39,130 nucleotides of DNA from Myxococcales bacterium (lineage in GTDB: Bacteria > Myxococcota_A > Polyangia > Polyangiales > Houyiibacteriaceae), in the NCBI GenBank assembly GCA_029862185.1, contig JAOTXX010000040.1, positions 1 through 39,130 on the forward strand, in the 5' to 3' direction. Position numbers and translations under genes: made by a program. Below the pieces are notes generated by a model. That model was not told the origin of the DNA and did not search any database. It saw only the letters and a program-made list of their open reading frames with translations. Positions within the stretch are counted from its first letter, which is position 1; every line of letters begins with the position of its first letter. Below, in pieces: positions 25,996 to 33,405 of the stretch.

Positions 25996-27402
25996 TCACG
26001 GGAATATCCCGTCGAGCGCGTATGCGCTCGCAACCGACTCGATTGCGGTGAGGTAAGCAGCGGTCCGGAGATCGGGCAGCGATCGGCGCTTCCAAAGCTC
26101 ACGAATTTTCTCGTAAGAAATCGCCATCGTGTTTTCCAGCGCCGTGCGAACGAAGTCGATCTCATTGGGCGCCTGGAGCAAAAGCGCGGCGTCCTCCGGA
26201 GGGAGGCTCTTCCCGCTCAGGCGACTGACCGCATCGAGAATCCGGTTGTTAGATATCTGTTGATAGCGGCGGGTCATGCGCTCGAAGCTCACGTGCGAGA
26301 GGTTCTTGATCCACTCGAAGTACGACACCACGACTCCGCCCGCGTTCGCGTAAATATCCGGGAGCACCACGGTCCCAGCTTCGCGAAGAATCGCATCTGC
26401 CTGGGGATCGACCGGGCCGTTCGCGGCCTCGACGATCACTTTCGCCAGAAGCTTTGGCGCGTTCTCGGCGGTGATTTGATGCTCGAGTGCCGATGGAATC
26501 AGGACGTCGCAAGGCTGTTCCAGGATCGCGTCCGGATTGGCCAGGTAGCGGGCGTCTGGGAAACCGCGAAGGGAGCCGGTGTCGGCGCGGTGGAGGAGAA
26601 CGGCTTCGACGTCGAGTCCACCTTCATCGTAGAGCGCGCCGTCGCTCACCGAGACACCCACGATGACGGCATCCCGCTCGATCGCTGCGAGCGCGGCGTG
26701 AAGCCCGACTTTGCCTAGCCCTGGCACGATGATGCGCTTTCCCGCCAACCCGGTTTCCAAGCCGAGTGGCTTCACGTCTTCTTCTTCGGACAAGAGGTGC
26801 TCGAGCGCGATGATCGCGCCAAGTCCGGTCGCCTCTCGACGCCCAGACACGCCGTGCACACTCGTTGCTTTGCCTGTGACACAGGCCAACGCGTTCAAGG
26901 TGTCCGGCCCTAGAATCTTGTAGGTGTCGTAGATCCAGCCCATTTCCCGTTCACCGGTACCGACATCGGGCGCCGGAACGTCGACGTCGGGGCCGATGAA
27001 CCGTTTGCGAATGAGCTCGCTGGTGTAGCGTCGCGTCACGCGTTCCAAAAACGCCGCGGATTCGATTCGCGGATCGACGCACACGCCACCTTTGGCCCCT
27101 CCGAACGGTACGTCGACGACCGCGCACTTGTAGGTCATGAGCGCAGAGAGGGCCATGACCTCACTCTGAGCGACATCGAGCGAATAGCGAATCCCGCCCT
27201 TGGTCGGGAGCCGGTGATGACTGTGCTCTGCTCGGTAGCCTTCGATCACGACGATTGTGCCGTCGTCCCGCCGCACGGGAAACCGCAACCGGAAGACGGC
27301 GTTGCAAGCTCGGATTTGGCCGAGGATGTCCGGGGAGACTTCCGTGTGGCGGCAAGCCGCATCGAAGTATTGGTTCACGTCGTCGAAGAAGTTGGAGGGC
27401 AT
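25996..27402 (-). CDS. gdhA: Glutamate dehydrogenase (Glu/Leu/Phe/Val dehydrogenase family)
   Basis: The enzyme interconverts glutamate and 2-oxoglutarate plus ammonia. The 468-aa protein has the family lysines at 68 (PTKGGIRY), 92 (MTYKCA) and 104 (GGAKGG). Their spacing of 24 and 12 equals that of Lys89, Lys113 and Lys125 in the clostridial enzyme. The catalytic Asp is about residue 146 (PAPDVGTGE). The Rossmann domain has GKRIIVPGLGKVGLHAA near 226-243, and NAGGVVVSYFEWIKN closes the active site. Coenzyme preference cannot be read with certainty. The start at 27402 lacks a clear ribosome site. It diverges from the next hydrolase gene across the hexamer repeat. Confidence 0.93.
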   Translation of the reverse strand: MPSNFFDDVNQYFDAACRHTEVSPDILGQIRACNAVFRLRFPVRRDDGTIVVIEGYRAEHSHHRLPTKGGIRYSLDVAQSEVMALSALMTYKCAVVDVPFGGAKGGVCVDPRIESAAFLERVTRRYTSELIRKRFIGPDVDVPAPDVGTGEREMGWIYDTYKILGPDTLNALACVTGKATSVHGVSGRREATGLGAIIALEHLLSEEEDVKPLGLETGLAGKRIIVPGLGKVGLHAALAAIERDAVIVGVSVSDGALYDEGGLDVEAVLLHRADTGSLRGFPDARYLANPDAILEQPCDVLIPSALEHQITAENAPKLLAKVIVEAANGPVDPQADAILREAGTVVLPDIYANAGGVVVSYFEWIKNLSHVSFERMTRRYQQISNNRILDAVSRLSGKSLPPEDAALLLQAPNEIDFVRTALENTMAISYEKIRELWKRRSLPDLRTAAYLTAIESVASAYALDGIFP

Positions 27403-27440
27403 CGTGACGGTAGTTATAGGGCTAGTTGCGCGGGGAGGGC

Positions 27441-27506
27441 CAGTGCTAGTGTCAGTGTCAGTGTCAGTGTCAGTGCCAGTGCCAGTGCCAGTGCCAGTGC
27501 CAGTGC
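27441..27506. repeat. 11-unit hexanucleotide tandem repeat
   Basis: Eleven units of a 6-base repeat: CAGTGC, TAGTGT, three CAGTGT, then six CAGTGC, without interruption. It lies between the divergent starts of gdhA (27402) and the alpha/beta hydrolase (27529). It is a simple sequence repeat, not CRISPR, and could change length by slippage and so alter promoter spacing or the leader. Confidence 0.9.
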
Positions 27507-27528
27507 CCGCGTCAGTGGGGGTAGGGCG

Positions 27529-28380
27529 TTGAGCTCATCGTTTACGCAGACGGGGCCTCGGCTAGCTTACCGGACCTTTGGCCAGCAGGGGCCGCCCGTT
27601 CTCTTCATCATGGGGTTTGGGATGTCCGGCGCCGTTTGGGGGCCACAGGTGGACGAGCTTCGATCGGACCATCGCTGCTGCCATTACGATCACTTGGGCG
27701 TCGGGGAGAGCGATCGTGGGCCGTTTCTTCGAACCATTCCGGCGATGGCGGACGATGCCATTCGGATCATGGACGATCTTGATTGGGATCGGTCCCACGT
27801 CGTCGGCGTTTCGATGGGAGGCATGATCGCTCAAGAGATCGCGCTTCGCTCAGCGGACCGTTGCAGGAGCCTTACCCTGATCGCCACTCACGATGGCGCG
27901 CCGGTCGCCTCGCTTCCGACGTTCAAGGGGATGGGCCTTTTTCTCCAGGGGCTGTTCGGGGGCCGCAAGGCTCGGATGAAATCGCTTCCACGCTTGCTCT
28001 ATCCCGCGGAGTTCCTCGAGTCGATCGGCACCGAAGGGATGCGCGCGCATCTCAGCGTACGCTTGGACCGGCCTCCCGCGCTTCGAACCGTACTGGGCCA
28101 GCTTCATGCGGTTTGGCGCCACTCGACACGGTCGCGTCTCTCGCAGATCGAAGCACACACGCTTCTGGTGCGACCCGGCAAAGACATCTTGATTCGCCCC
28201 ACCCAGACCGACCGGCTCGCCGCGCGCATTCCCAACGCCCGCGTGCTGCGTTTCGATGACGCCGGGCACGGCGTCACCTTTCAGAAAGCAGCGGAGCTCA
28301 ATGCGGGCTTGCGAGAGCACTTCGCACGCCATGAATCCGCCGAACCAGTCTTCGAGCGGTCAGACCCGGCCCGTCTCTAG
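27529..28380 (+). CDS. Alpha/beta hydrolase fold protein
   Basis: A 283-aa alpha/beta hydrolase. The oxyanion region is VLFIMGFGMSGAVW, the nucleophile elbow GVSMGGMIAQ, and the acid/base residues are probably Asp in LVRPGKDILIRP and His in DDAGHGVTFQ. The core resembles esterase/lactonase-type single-domain hydrolases with a short cap (about 130-180). The start is taken as TTG 27529, preceded by GGGGGTAGG; the frame upstream reads through the hexamer repeat and into the gdhA region and is not credible. The stop shares the palindromic CTAG (28377-28380) with the convergent porin fragment. Substrate unknown. Confidence 0.85.
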   Translation: MSSSFTQTGPRLAYRTFGQQGPPVLFIMGFGMSGAVWGPQVDELRSDHRCCHYDHLGVGESDRGPFLRTIPAMADDAIRIMDDLDWDRSHVVGVSMGGMIAQEIALRSADRCRSLTLIATHDGAPVASLPTFKGMGLFLQGLFGGRKARMKSLPRLLYPAEFLESIGTEGMRAHLSVRLDRPPALRTVLGQLHAVWRHSTRSRLSQIEAHTLLVRPGKDILIRPTQTDRLAARIPNARVLRFDDAGHGVTFQKAAELNAGLREHFARHESAEPVFERSDPARL

Positions 28381-28601
28381 AACGCGGTGCTCAGCTGAAT
28401 TCGCCACACAAACTGGCTTCCGTCGAAGTTGGGCTGGATCGAGTTGAGCGGGGACGTGGGAACGATATTTCCCTGTTCGCTGCCCAAGAAGTACCGGAAG
28501 TCGCTCGACCGCTTGACGTTGTCGCGACCCGGGATGACGAAGTACGAAAAACCTACGCCGAACGCATGGAAGTTGCTGAGGTCCCCTCTTGTTGGCGGCG
28601 G
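28377..28601 (-). pseudogene. C-terminal fragment of an outer-membrane beta-barrel (porin-like) protein
   Basis: On the minus strand a 75-codon frame runs from just after a TAG (28602-28604) to a stop at 28377, encoding about 74 residues. It contains FHAFGVGFSYFVIPGRDN, then SDFRYFLGSEQGNIVP and a final FVWRIQLSTAF. The amphipathic beta strands and the terminal Phe are the hallmarks of an outer-membrane protein end (BAM recognition). There is no start codon or upstream part; the 5' end stops where the neighbouring plus-strand gene also lacks its 5' part. It overlaps the hydrolase stop by the CTAG. I read it as the stump of a deleted porin-type gene; the exact porin family is not identified. 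Confidence 0.7.
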
Positions 28602-29485
28602 CTACGCTCGTTGCCTGCGGTAGCGACGGTGGCACTCCGAAGTCCAAGCACGCCCTGGTCATCGGAGTCGACGGCGTGCGCGTCGACGGACTCCTAGCGG
28701 CGTCCACGCCCACCCTCGATGGCTTGATCGCGTCGGGGACCGTGACCTACGAGGCGTTCGCTGGCGGTGAGCCCGGCACTGCGACCGAGCAGCCCACGTT
28801 TAGCGGTCCTGGCTGGAGCAGCATCTTGACCGGGGTTTGGGTCGACAAGCACGGGGTGATGAACAACGGCCTTCAAGGCGCTCGATACGACGAGTATCCA
28901 CATTTCTTCGCCCGGGTGCGGGAGAAGAACTCCGATGCACACCTCTCCTCGTTCGTCAGCTGGCAACCGATAAACGCCATCCTCACGGAATCGGCTGAGG
29001 CAGATGAAGCATTCGCGCCGATGGCGGCAACATCGTTAGAAGCCGATGTCGCGGTGACCTCTGCGGTCGTCGAACACCTGGAAGCCCAGACGCCGGACGT
29101 AGTATTCGTTCAGCTCGACGAGGTCGATCATCAAGGACACGTCGCGGGCTTCTCTCCGCTGGTTCCCGAATACCTCGAAGCGGTAGACACGGTCGACGCG
29201 CAGATAGGCCAGATGCTCGATGCAGTCCGCGCGCGGCGCAACTACGAGAAAGAGGACTGGTTGGTTCTGGTGACCACCGACCACGGTGGCCTAGGGCAGC
29301 TTCACGGCGGGCAAAGCGAAGAAGAACGAACCATTCTTCTCATTGCGAGCGGCGGTTCCGTACGGATCGGGCAAGCGATTTCCCCTGGGCCCGGTCATAC
29401 GGCCATACCGCCCACCGTGATGAAGCATCTCCAGCTCAGCGTCGATTCCGTCTGGGGTTGGGAGAGCGCGCCATTTGGGTTCTAG
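28589..29485 (+). CDS. Alkaline phosphatase-superfamily phosphodiesterase, probable lipoprotein, 5'-truncated
   Basis: A 298-residue frame with the type I phosphodiesterase/nucleotide pyrophosphatase fold. ALVIGVDGVRVD gives the first metal Asp, TFSGPGWSSILTG is the nucleophile region, QLDEVDHQGH and VTTDHGGLGQLHGG supply the other metal ligands, and GPGHTAIPPTVM carries the final His. The frame begins LAAATLVACGSDGG: this looks like the last few residues of a signal peptide plus a lipobox Cys. But the only possible starts are TTG at 28589/28592, too close to make a normal signal peptide, and the frame is closed just upstream (TGA at 28577). The gene has therefore probably lost its first ~40 bases, and may be non-functional. 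It ends 11 bases before the convergent permease gene. Confidence 0.8.
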   Translation: MLAAATLVACGSDGGTPKSKHALVIGVDGVRVDGLLAASTPTLDGLIASGTVTYEAFAGGEPGTATEQPTFSGPGWSSILTGVWVDKHGVMNNGLQGARYDEYPHFFARVREKNSDAHLSSFVSWQPINAILTESAEADEAFAPMAATSLEADVAVTSAVVEHLEAQTPDVVFVQLDEVDHQGHVAGFSPLVPEYLEAVDTVDAQIGQMLDAVRARRNYEKEDWLVLVTTDHGGLGQLHGGQSEEERTILLIASGGSVRIGQAISPGPGHTAIPPTVMKHLQLSVDSVWGWESAPFGF

Positions 29486-29496
29486 GCGGACCGGGA

Positions 29497-31863
29497 TCAC
29501 TCCCTCGTCTTCAGAACCCCGATGAGGTCCAAGCGGTCGAGCTTCCTCCGTACCAAAAGCGCACTGGCGATGCCCGACGCGAGGACCACGGCGACGGAAA
29601 AGGCGTAGGTCTGGTCCGAAATGATGAAGGGGATTCGGAAAATCTCAGGGTCGGCCCAGCTCGCGATCAGAGCTTTGGCGCCGAGCGTCCCGAGAATCAG
29701 TCCCAATGGGATGGCGATTGCGATTTGAACAGCCTGCTCACCGAGCAAAATGGCGGAAATTTCGGCGCGAGTGAAGCCGAGCACGCGGAGTGTCGCCAGG
29801 TCTCGACCTCGCATCGACACGCTGACGCGAGCATTGTTGTAGACGATCGAAATCGCAATGGCCGTTGCGAACAAGGTCATGATGAAGGTCATCACCTTCA
29901 TCGTCTCGTCGGTTTGTTTTTCAAAGCTCGCGATCGCATCGCTCTTTCGCGCGACCGCCTGGATGGCTGGGATGTCGTTCAGCCGTGACTGGACTTCGCT
30001 CTCCATGGGTGCGTCGATGCGCAACAGAGCCGACGAGTACCTCGGGGCCTCCCGCAGTAGGCGATGAAGGTTCGGCTTCGACATGTATCCTTGAAGGCCA
30101 AACCCTTCCTCGATGAGCCCCGCAACCGTCAGCTCACGATCACCGCGATCGCCCTCCTTGAGCTCGATCTCGATCACGTCTCCCGCTTTGACGTCGAGGA
30201 TGTCCGCCAGAACGCTGGTTAGAAGCACGCCTTCGTCCGGGATCGGAACGTGTTTGAAATCGAGGCTGAAGAGCTGCCGCAGCCGGGCATCGTTCGAAAT
30301 GCCCATGAGGACGGTGTCCCGCCAGCGGTGGCCCGATCGCATTCGAACCACAGTCGACCGAATCCCCTCAACCTCTTCGACGCCTGGGACGTGTGCCAGG
30401 TAACCCAGGCTCCGCTCTGGCATCGCGTCGACGAAGCTCACCGTGAGGTCCTCCCGTTGCTGCCGCTCGAACTGAATCATCATCATCGGACCGTATGCGT
30501 CGTATCCAAAGCGTCCGAGGATCACGATCGAGAGCGCCAGCGCGATTCCGAGGGACGAAAAAGCCGTGCGCCCAGGGCGGCGCCAGATCTCGCGAAACAC
30601 CATCAAAGTCGTCTGGTTCAACCAGCGCGTGAGCCCCCAGCGCTCGATCGCTGCAGTCTTGTATTTGGCAGGCGCTGGCGGTCGCATCGCTGTCGCGGGA
30701 GGGAGGATCACCGCTGCGCGAACGGCTAGCGATGCCCCAAGGGCGCCGGCAAGAAGGCTGAACAAGATCGCATTCGCGCTGACGGTCAGGTCGACCCGCT
30801 GTGGCATCTGGGGAAGACGAAAAAACTCCGCGTACATCGCGAGCATTCCTTTGCCCAGCCAGACGCCGAGCCCGAGACCGACCAGGGCGCCGAAGCTGAC
30901 GATCAGGGCCACCATCTTGAAGTAGTGGATGGCGATGGTCGGGTTGCGATAGCCCATCGCTTTCAGCACGGCGATCTGCGGACGCTGCAAGGTCACCAGG
31001 CGGCTAAACACCACGTTCAAGAGGAAGGCCGCCACGCCGAGAAAGACCCCCGGGAGAAAGATGACCAGCGTTTCGATCCCTTGGATTTCGCTCGTGAGGA
31101 TTGAATGGGAAAGCTGATGTTCGCGAGCGTAGGCGCCCAGACCACCATACGATTTGAGCAGCCGATCGATCGCGGTCAACACTGCATCCTCGTTGGCACC
31201 CGGTTCGAGCTTCACCGCCAGGTCATTGAACGCGCCCTCCATTTGATAGGCCGCAGCGATCGCGTCTTCGAGCATCCACAGGGGCGTGAATCGCTCGTCA
31301 TCGGGCATGAGCAGGCCCGTGTCGACGGCAAAAACGTACTCCGGGGAGAGCGCGTGTCCGACGATCAGCAGCTTGCGCAGCTTGCCGTTGATCACAGCGG
31401 AGAGGTGATCGCCTGGCTCGAGCCCGTGGGCCTTGGCGAAAGGCTCGTTGAGCAATACTTCGTCGTAGCGTCCTGGTTCGAGGTTGCGCCCCGCGCGAAG
31501 GACCAAGCCATTGAGGGGCGCCTTTCCCGTTGGGGGGACGGAAATGAGGTCGCCTCTTGCAGGCGAAATCAGATCGTCCATCGGCAGACGCACCTGCTCT
31601 ACGATTCGAGGATAGGCATTGGCCACCCCGGGGAGCTCCGCAATTTGCCCGGCGACCGACTTCGGCGCCCGCTCGAGGTGTGCGAACACGTCTGCGAACC
31701 GGTTCGTTTCGTAGTAGAGGTCGCGAGATTGATAGAGCGCGCGCCAGGCGCTTTGAAGGGCGATGTAACAGGCGACGCCGGACGCAACGACGACGGCAAT
31801 GGTCAGCGCCTGCCCGCGCAGCCGGACTACTTCGCGAAAAAGCTTGCGATCGAGGGCCTTCAC
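29497..31863 (-). CDS. Large FtsX-type ABC transporter permease
   Basis: A 788-aa membrane protein with two FtsX permease modules. It has an N-terminal membrane helix (about residues 18-38) and a large extracytoplasmic MacB-like domain (about 45-255). A first set of helices (about 265-395) and a second periplasmic domain (about 430-620) follow, then a final three-helix FtsX module (about 660-775). The last module contains FVDAM, VSMRGRDLATLRVLGFTRAE and related coupling-helix motifs. Such proteins normally work with an ATPase and an adaptor in lipid, lipoprotein or antibiotic export, but no ATPase gene is adjacent on either side. The start is a GTG at 31863 with a weak ribosome site. Confidence 0.88.
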   Translation of the reverse strand: MKALDRKLFREVVRLRGQALTIAVVVASGVACYIALQSAWRALYQSRDLYYETNRFADVFAHLERAPKSVAGQIAELPGVANAYPRIVEQVRLPMDDLISPARGDLISVPPTGKAPLNGLVLRAGRNLEPGRYDEVLLNEPFAKAHGLEPGDHLSAVINGKLRKLLIVGHALSPEYVFAVDTGLLMPDDERFTPLWMLEDAIAAAYQMEGAFNDLAVKLEPGANEDAVLTAIDRLLKSYGGLGAYAREHQLSHSILTSEIQGIETLVIFLPGVFLGVAAFLLNVVFSRLVTLQRPQIAVLKAMGYRNPTIAIHYFKMVALIVSFGALVGLGLGVWLGKGMLAMYAEFFRLPQMPQRVDLTVSANAILFSLLAGALGASLAVRAAVILPPATAMRPPAPAKYKTAAIERWGLTRWLNQTTLMVFREIWRRPGRTAFSSLGIALALSIVILGRFGYDAYGPMMMIQFERQQREDLTVSFVDAMPERSLGYLAHVPGVEEVEGIRSTVVRMRSGHRWRDTVLMGISNDARLRQLFSLDFKHVPIPDEGVLLTSVLADILDVKAGDVIEIELKEGDRGDRELTVAGLIEEGFGLQGYMSKPNLHRLLREAPRYSSALLRIDAPMESEVQSRLNDIPAIQAVARKSDAIASFEKQTDETMKVMTFIMTLFATAIAISIVYNNARVSVSMRGRDLATLRVLGFTRAEISAILLGEQAVQIAIAIPLGLILGTLGAKALIASWADPEIFRIPFIISDQTYAFSVAVVLASGIASALLVRRKLDRLDLIGVLKTRE

Positions 31864-31937
31864 CGCCCGGCTACTGTGCCTTCCTCGAGGCGTCAGCGCC
31901 AGTGCCGTACAGAGGGCGGATCAGCGCCTCTTCCGAC

Positions 31938-32405
31938 TCACTTGCCGTACGAGCCACCCATGTGGTCGTACGGGTCTTCGCCTTTGCCGAGGGCGTCCTC
32001 GTAGCCGATCTTGTCGATGACCTGTTCGAGCCCTTCGACCACGTAGGCGAGCAAGTCACGGCTCGACAAGATGCCCACAGGCGCACCGTTCTCGGTGACC
32101 GGCAGGTGCCGTACGCCCATCGCAGACTGCAGCTCCGCGCACTTGCGTACGTGCGTGTCCACATCCACGTGGACCACCGCAGAAGTCGAGATCTCGGAGA
32201 CCTTCGTCGCCGCCGGGTCTTTCCCTTCGGCCACGACTCGGGTCACCACGTCACGCTCGGAGACGATCCCTTTCATTGCTCCGTCTTCGACGACCAGCGC
32301 CGCGCCCACTTGGTTCTGAGCCATGAGTCGTGCGGCGTCGGCGACGCTGTCGTCCGGCTTCACGGTGACCATTTCGGTTTTCATCAACGAGCGTATGATC
32401 GCCAT
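31938..32405 (-). CDS. Two-CBS-domain protein
   Basis: A 155-aa protein made of two CBS domains: the first is about residues 3-58 (LMKTEMVTVKPDDSVADAAR and GIVSERDVVTRVV), the second about 68-125 (VVHVDVDTHVRKCAELQ and GILSSRDLLAYVVEG). Paired CBS domains bind adenosine nucleotides such as AMP, ATP or AdoMet and act as energy sensors; no effector domain is attached. A short C-terminal tail (DPYDHMGGSYGK) ends the protein. GAGGAGG lies about 8 bases before the ATG at 32405. The gap to the permease gene (74 bases) and to the PLC gene (85 bases) suggests it is monocistronic, but it could follow the PLC transcript. Confidence 0.92.
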   Translation of the reverse strand: MAIIRSLMKTEMVTVKPDDSVADAARLMAQNQVGAALVVEDGAMKGIVSERDVVTRVVAEGKDPAATKVSEISTSAVVHVDVDTHVRKCAELQSAMGVRHLPVTENGAPVGILSSRDLLAYVVEGLEQVIDKIGYEDALGKGEDPYDHMGGSYGK

Positions 32406-32424
32406 GGATCGGCCTCCTCTTGGT

Positions 32425-32450
32425 GCGGGCCAAGCCTACCTCAGGCCCGC
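32425..32450. terminator. Possible hairpin terminator after the PLC-like gene
   Basis: GCGGGCC (32425-32431) and GGCCCGC (32444-32450) form a 7-bp perfect stem with a 12-base loop, 41 bases after the stop of the minus-strand PLC-like gene. No T run follows, so intrinsic termination is doubtful. It could equally be an mRNA element in the leader of the CBS gene. Confidence 0.3.
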
Positions 32451-32490
32451 TCGATCGGCATGTGACGACACGCAGCGAATGGTGATGGTG

Positions 32491-33405
32491 TTATAGGCCG
32501 TTGAGTGCGTCGACCACTTCGAAGAGGTTCCCGATGTCGTAAAAGTCGACCGCGACGAAGTTCGGAAGGGCGTTGCGCTCTTCTTCGCACTGTCGGGCGC
32601 GGTCGATGAAGAGCGGATCGTAGTTGACCATCTCGGCGAGCTCAGGGTCGCCACCCACGGCAGTGGTCAGGAAATGGTTGAGGAGGAACAGCGGGTTGGC
32701 GGGGTCACCGCGATTGGGGTCGCAGTCGAAGTCCTCCGGGGCGGCAAAGGAAAAGTCGGTCTCCCCGGCATGGTCCCAGATGTTCATGAGCCAAGGATAC
32801 TCGGCCTCCTGTGGCAATGTCTCTTGAAAGACGACCAGGCGCGTGTTGGCGTCGATGAGCTCGCCGAGCATAGGCCATGGCGCGTCGACCTCATGCGCGT
32901 AGACCAAATCAATCAGCCCCGTCTCGTCGAACGCGCCGGCGGTTTGCGCGTGTGTGATGTAGTTCTCGAAGATGATCGAGACCACTTCGCCGGGGTTGGC
33001 GTCGAGGAAAGCTTTGATCTCTTCGAGACCATCGGCCAGCGGCTGCTTTCCCAAACCGCAGAGCACATGACACAGAAGCAGCTCACCGTTTTCGTCGTAC
33101 GTGTCGAGCATGAGCCCGCGAATGCCGTCGTCGAGCTGGCGCGTGATGCCAAAGCGCTGGTTGGGTATGCTCCAGCCCGCTTCGGCATTCGACATCGCGT
33201 TGTGGGTCATCGGGAACGCGACTTCGTCCAATCGTCGCTCGCAGAGCGCTTCATGGCCGTTGCACTTCGGCTCGAGCGCTCCGCCGTCCGGTTCCGTACC
33301 GCTGTCGGTGCCGGCGTCGGCGGCAGAGCTCGAGCTTTCACTGCTGCACGCGCTCGCGAGCAACGCGATGAGAACCAGCAGCCTTGTAATGCGCATCTCG
33401 ATCAC
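32491..33405 (-). CDS. PI-PLC X-domain-like phosphodiesterase, lipoprotein
   Basis: A 304-aa predicted lipoprotein: lipobox LLASAC (Cys20), a DAGTDSG-type linker (about 22-45) and a phosphatidylinositol phospholipase C X-like domain. The first catalytic His is His68 in FPMTHNAMSNAE, the second His113 in LLCHVLCGLG. RQLDDGIRGLMLDTY and EVVSIIFENY give the barrel strands with acidic residues. The bacterial PI-PLC branch acts without calcium on inositol lipids or GPI anchors, but many such secreted homologues have unknown substrates. The start is taken as GTG 33405, overlapping the stop of the upstream amidohydrolase gene (GTGA), with GGGGGAG just before it; ATG 33396 is possible. The coupling suggests a shared transcript. 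Confidence 0.88.
   Translation of the reverse strand: MIEMRITRLLVLIALLASACSSESSSSAADAGTDSGTEPDGGALEPKCNGHEALCERRLDEVAFPMTHNAMSNAEAGWSIPNQRFGITRQLDDGIRGLMLDTYDENGELLLCHVLCGLGKQPLADGLEEIKAFLDANPGEVVSIIFENYITHAQTAGAFDETGLIDLVYAHEVDAPWPMLGELIDANTRLVVFQETLPQEAEYPWLMNIWDHAGETDFSFAAPEDFDCDPNRGDPANPLFLLNHFLTTAVGGDPELAEMVNYDPLFIDRARQCEEERNALPNFVAVDFYDIGNLFEVVDALNGL

Noticed and set aside
25998-26012. ACGGGA-ATA-TCCCGT hairpin as a terminator between the esterase and gdhA
   Set aside because: It lies in the last codons of gdhA, the stem is only 6 bp and no T run follows; chance is likely.
27441-27506. CRISPR array
   Set aside because: The units are 6 bases with no spacers; this is a simple tandem repeat.
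28360-28713. Minus-strand open frame with a possible start
   Set aside because: Its product is Arg/Pro-rich without family features and overlaps the porin fragment and phosphodiesterase in other frames.
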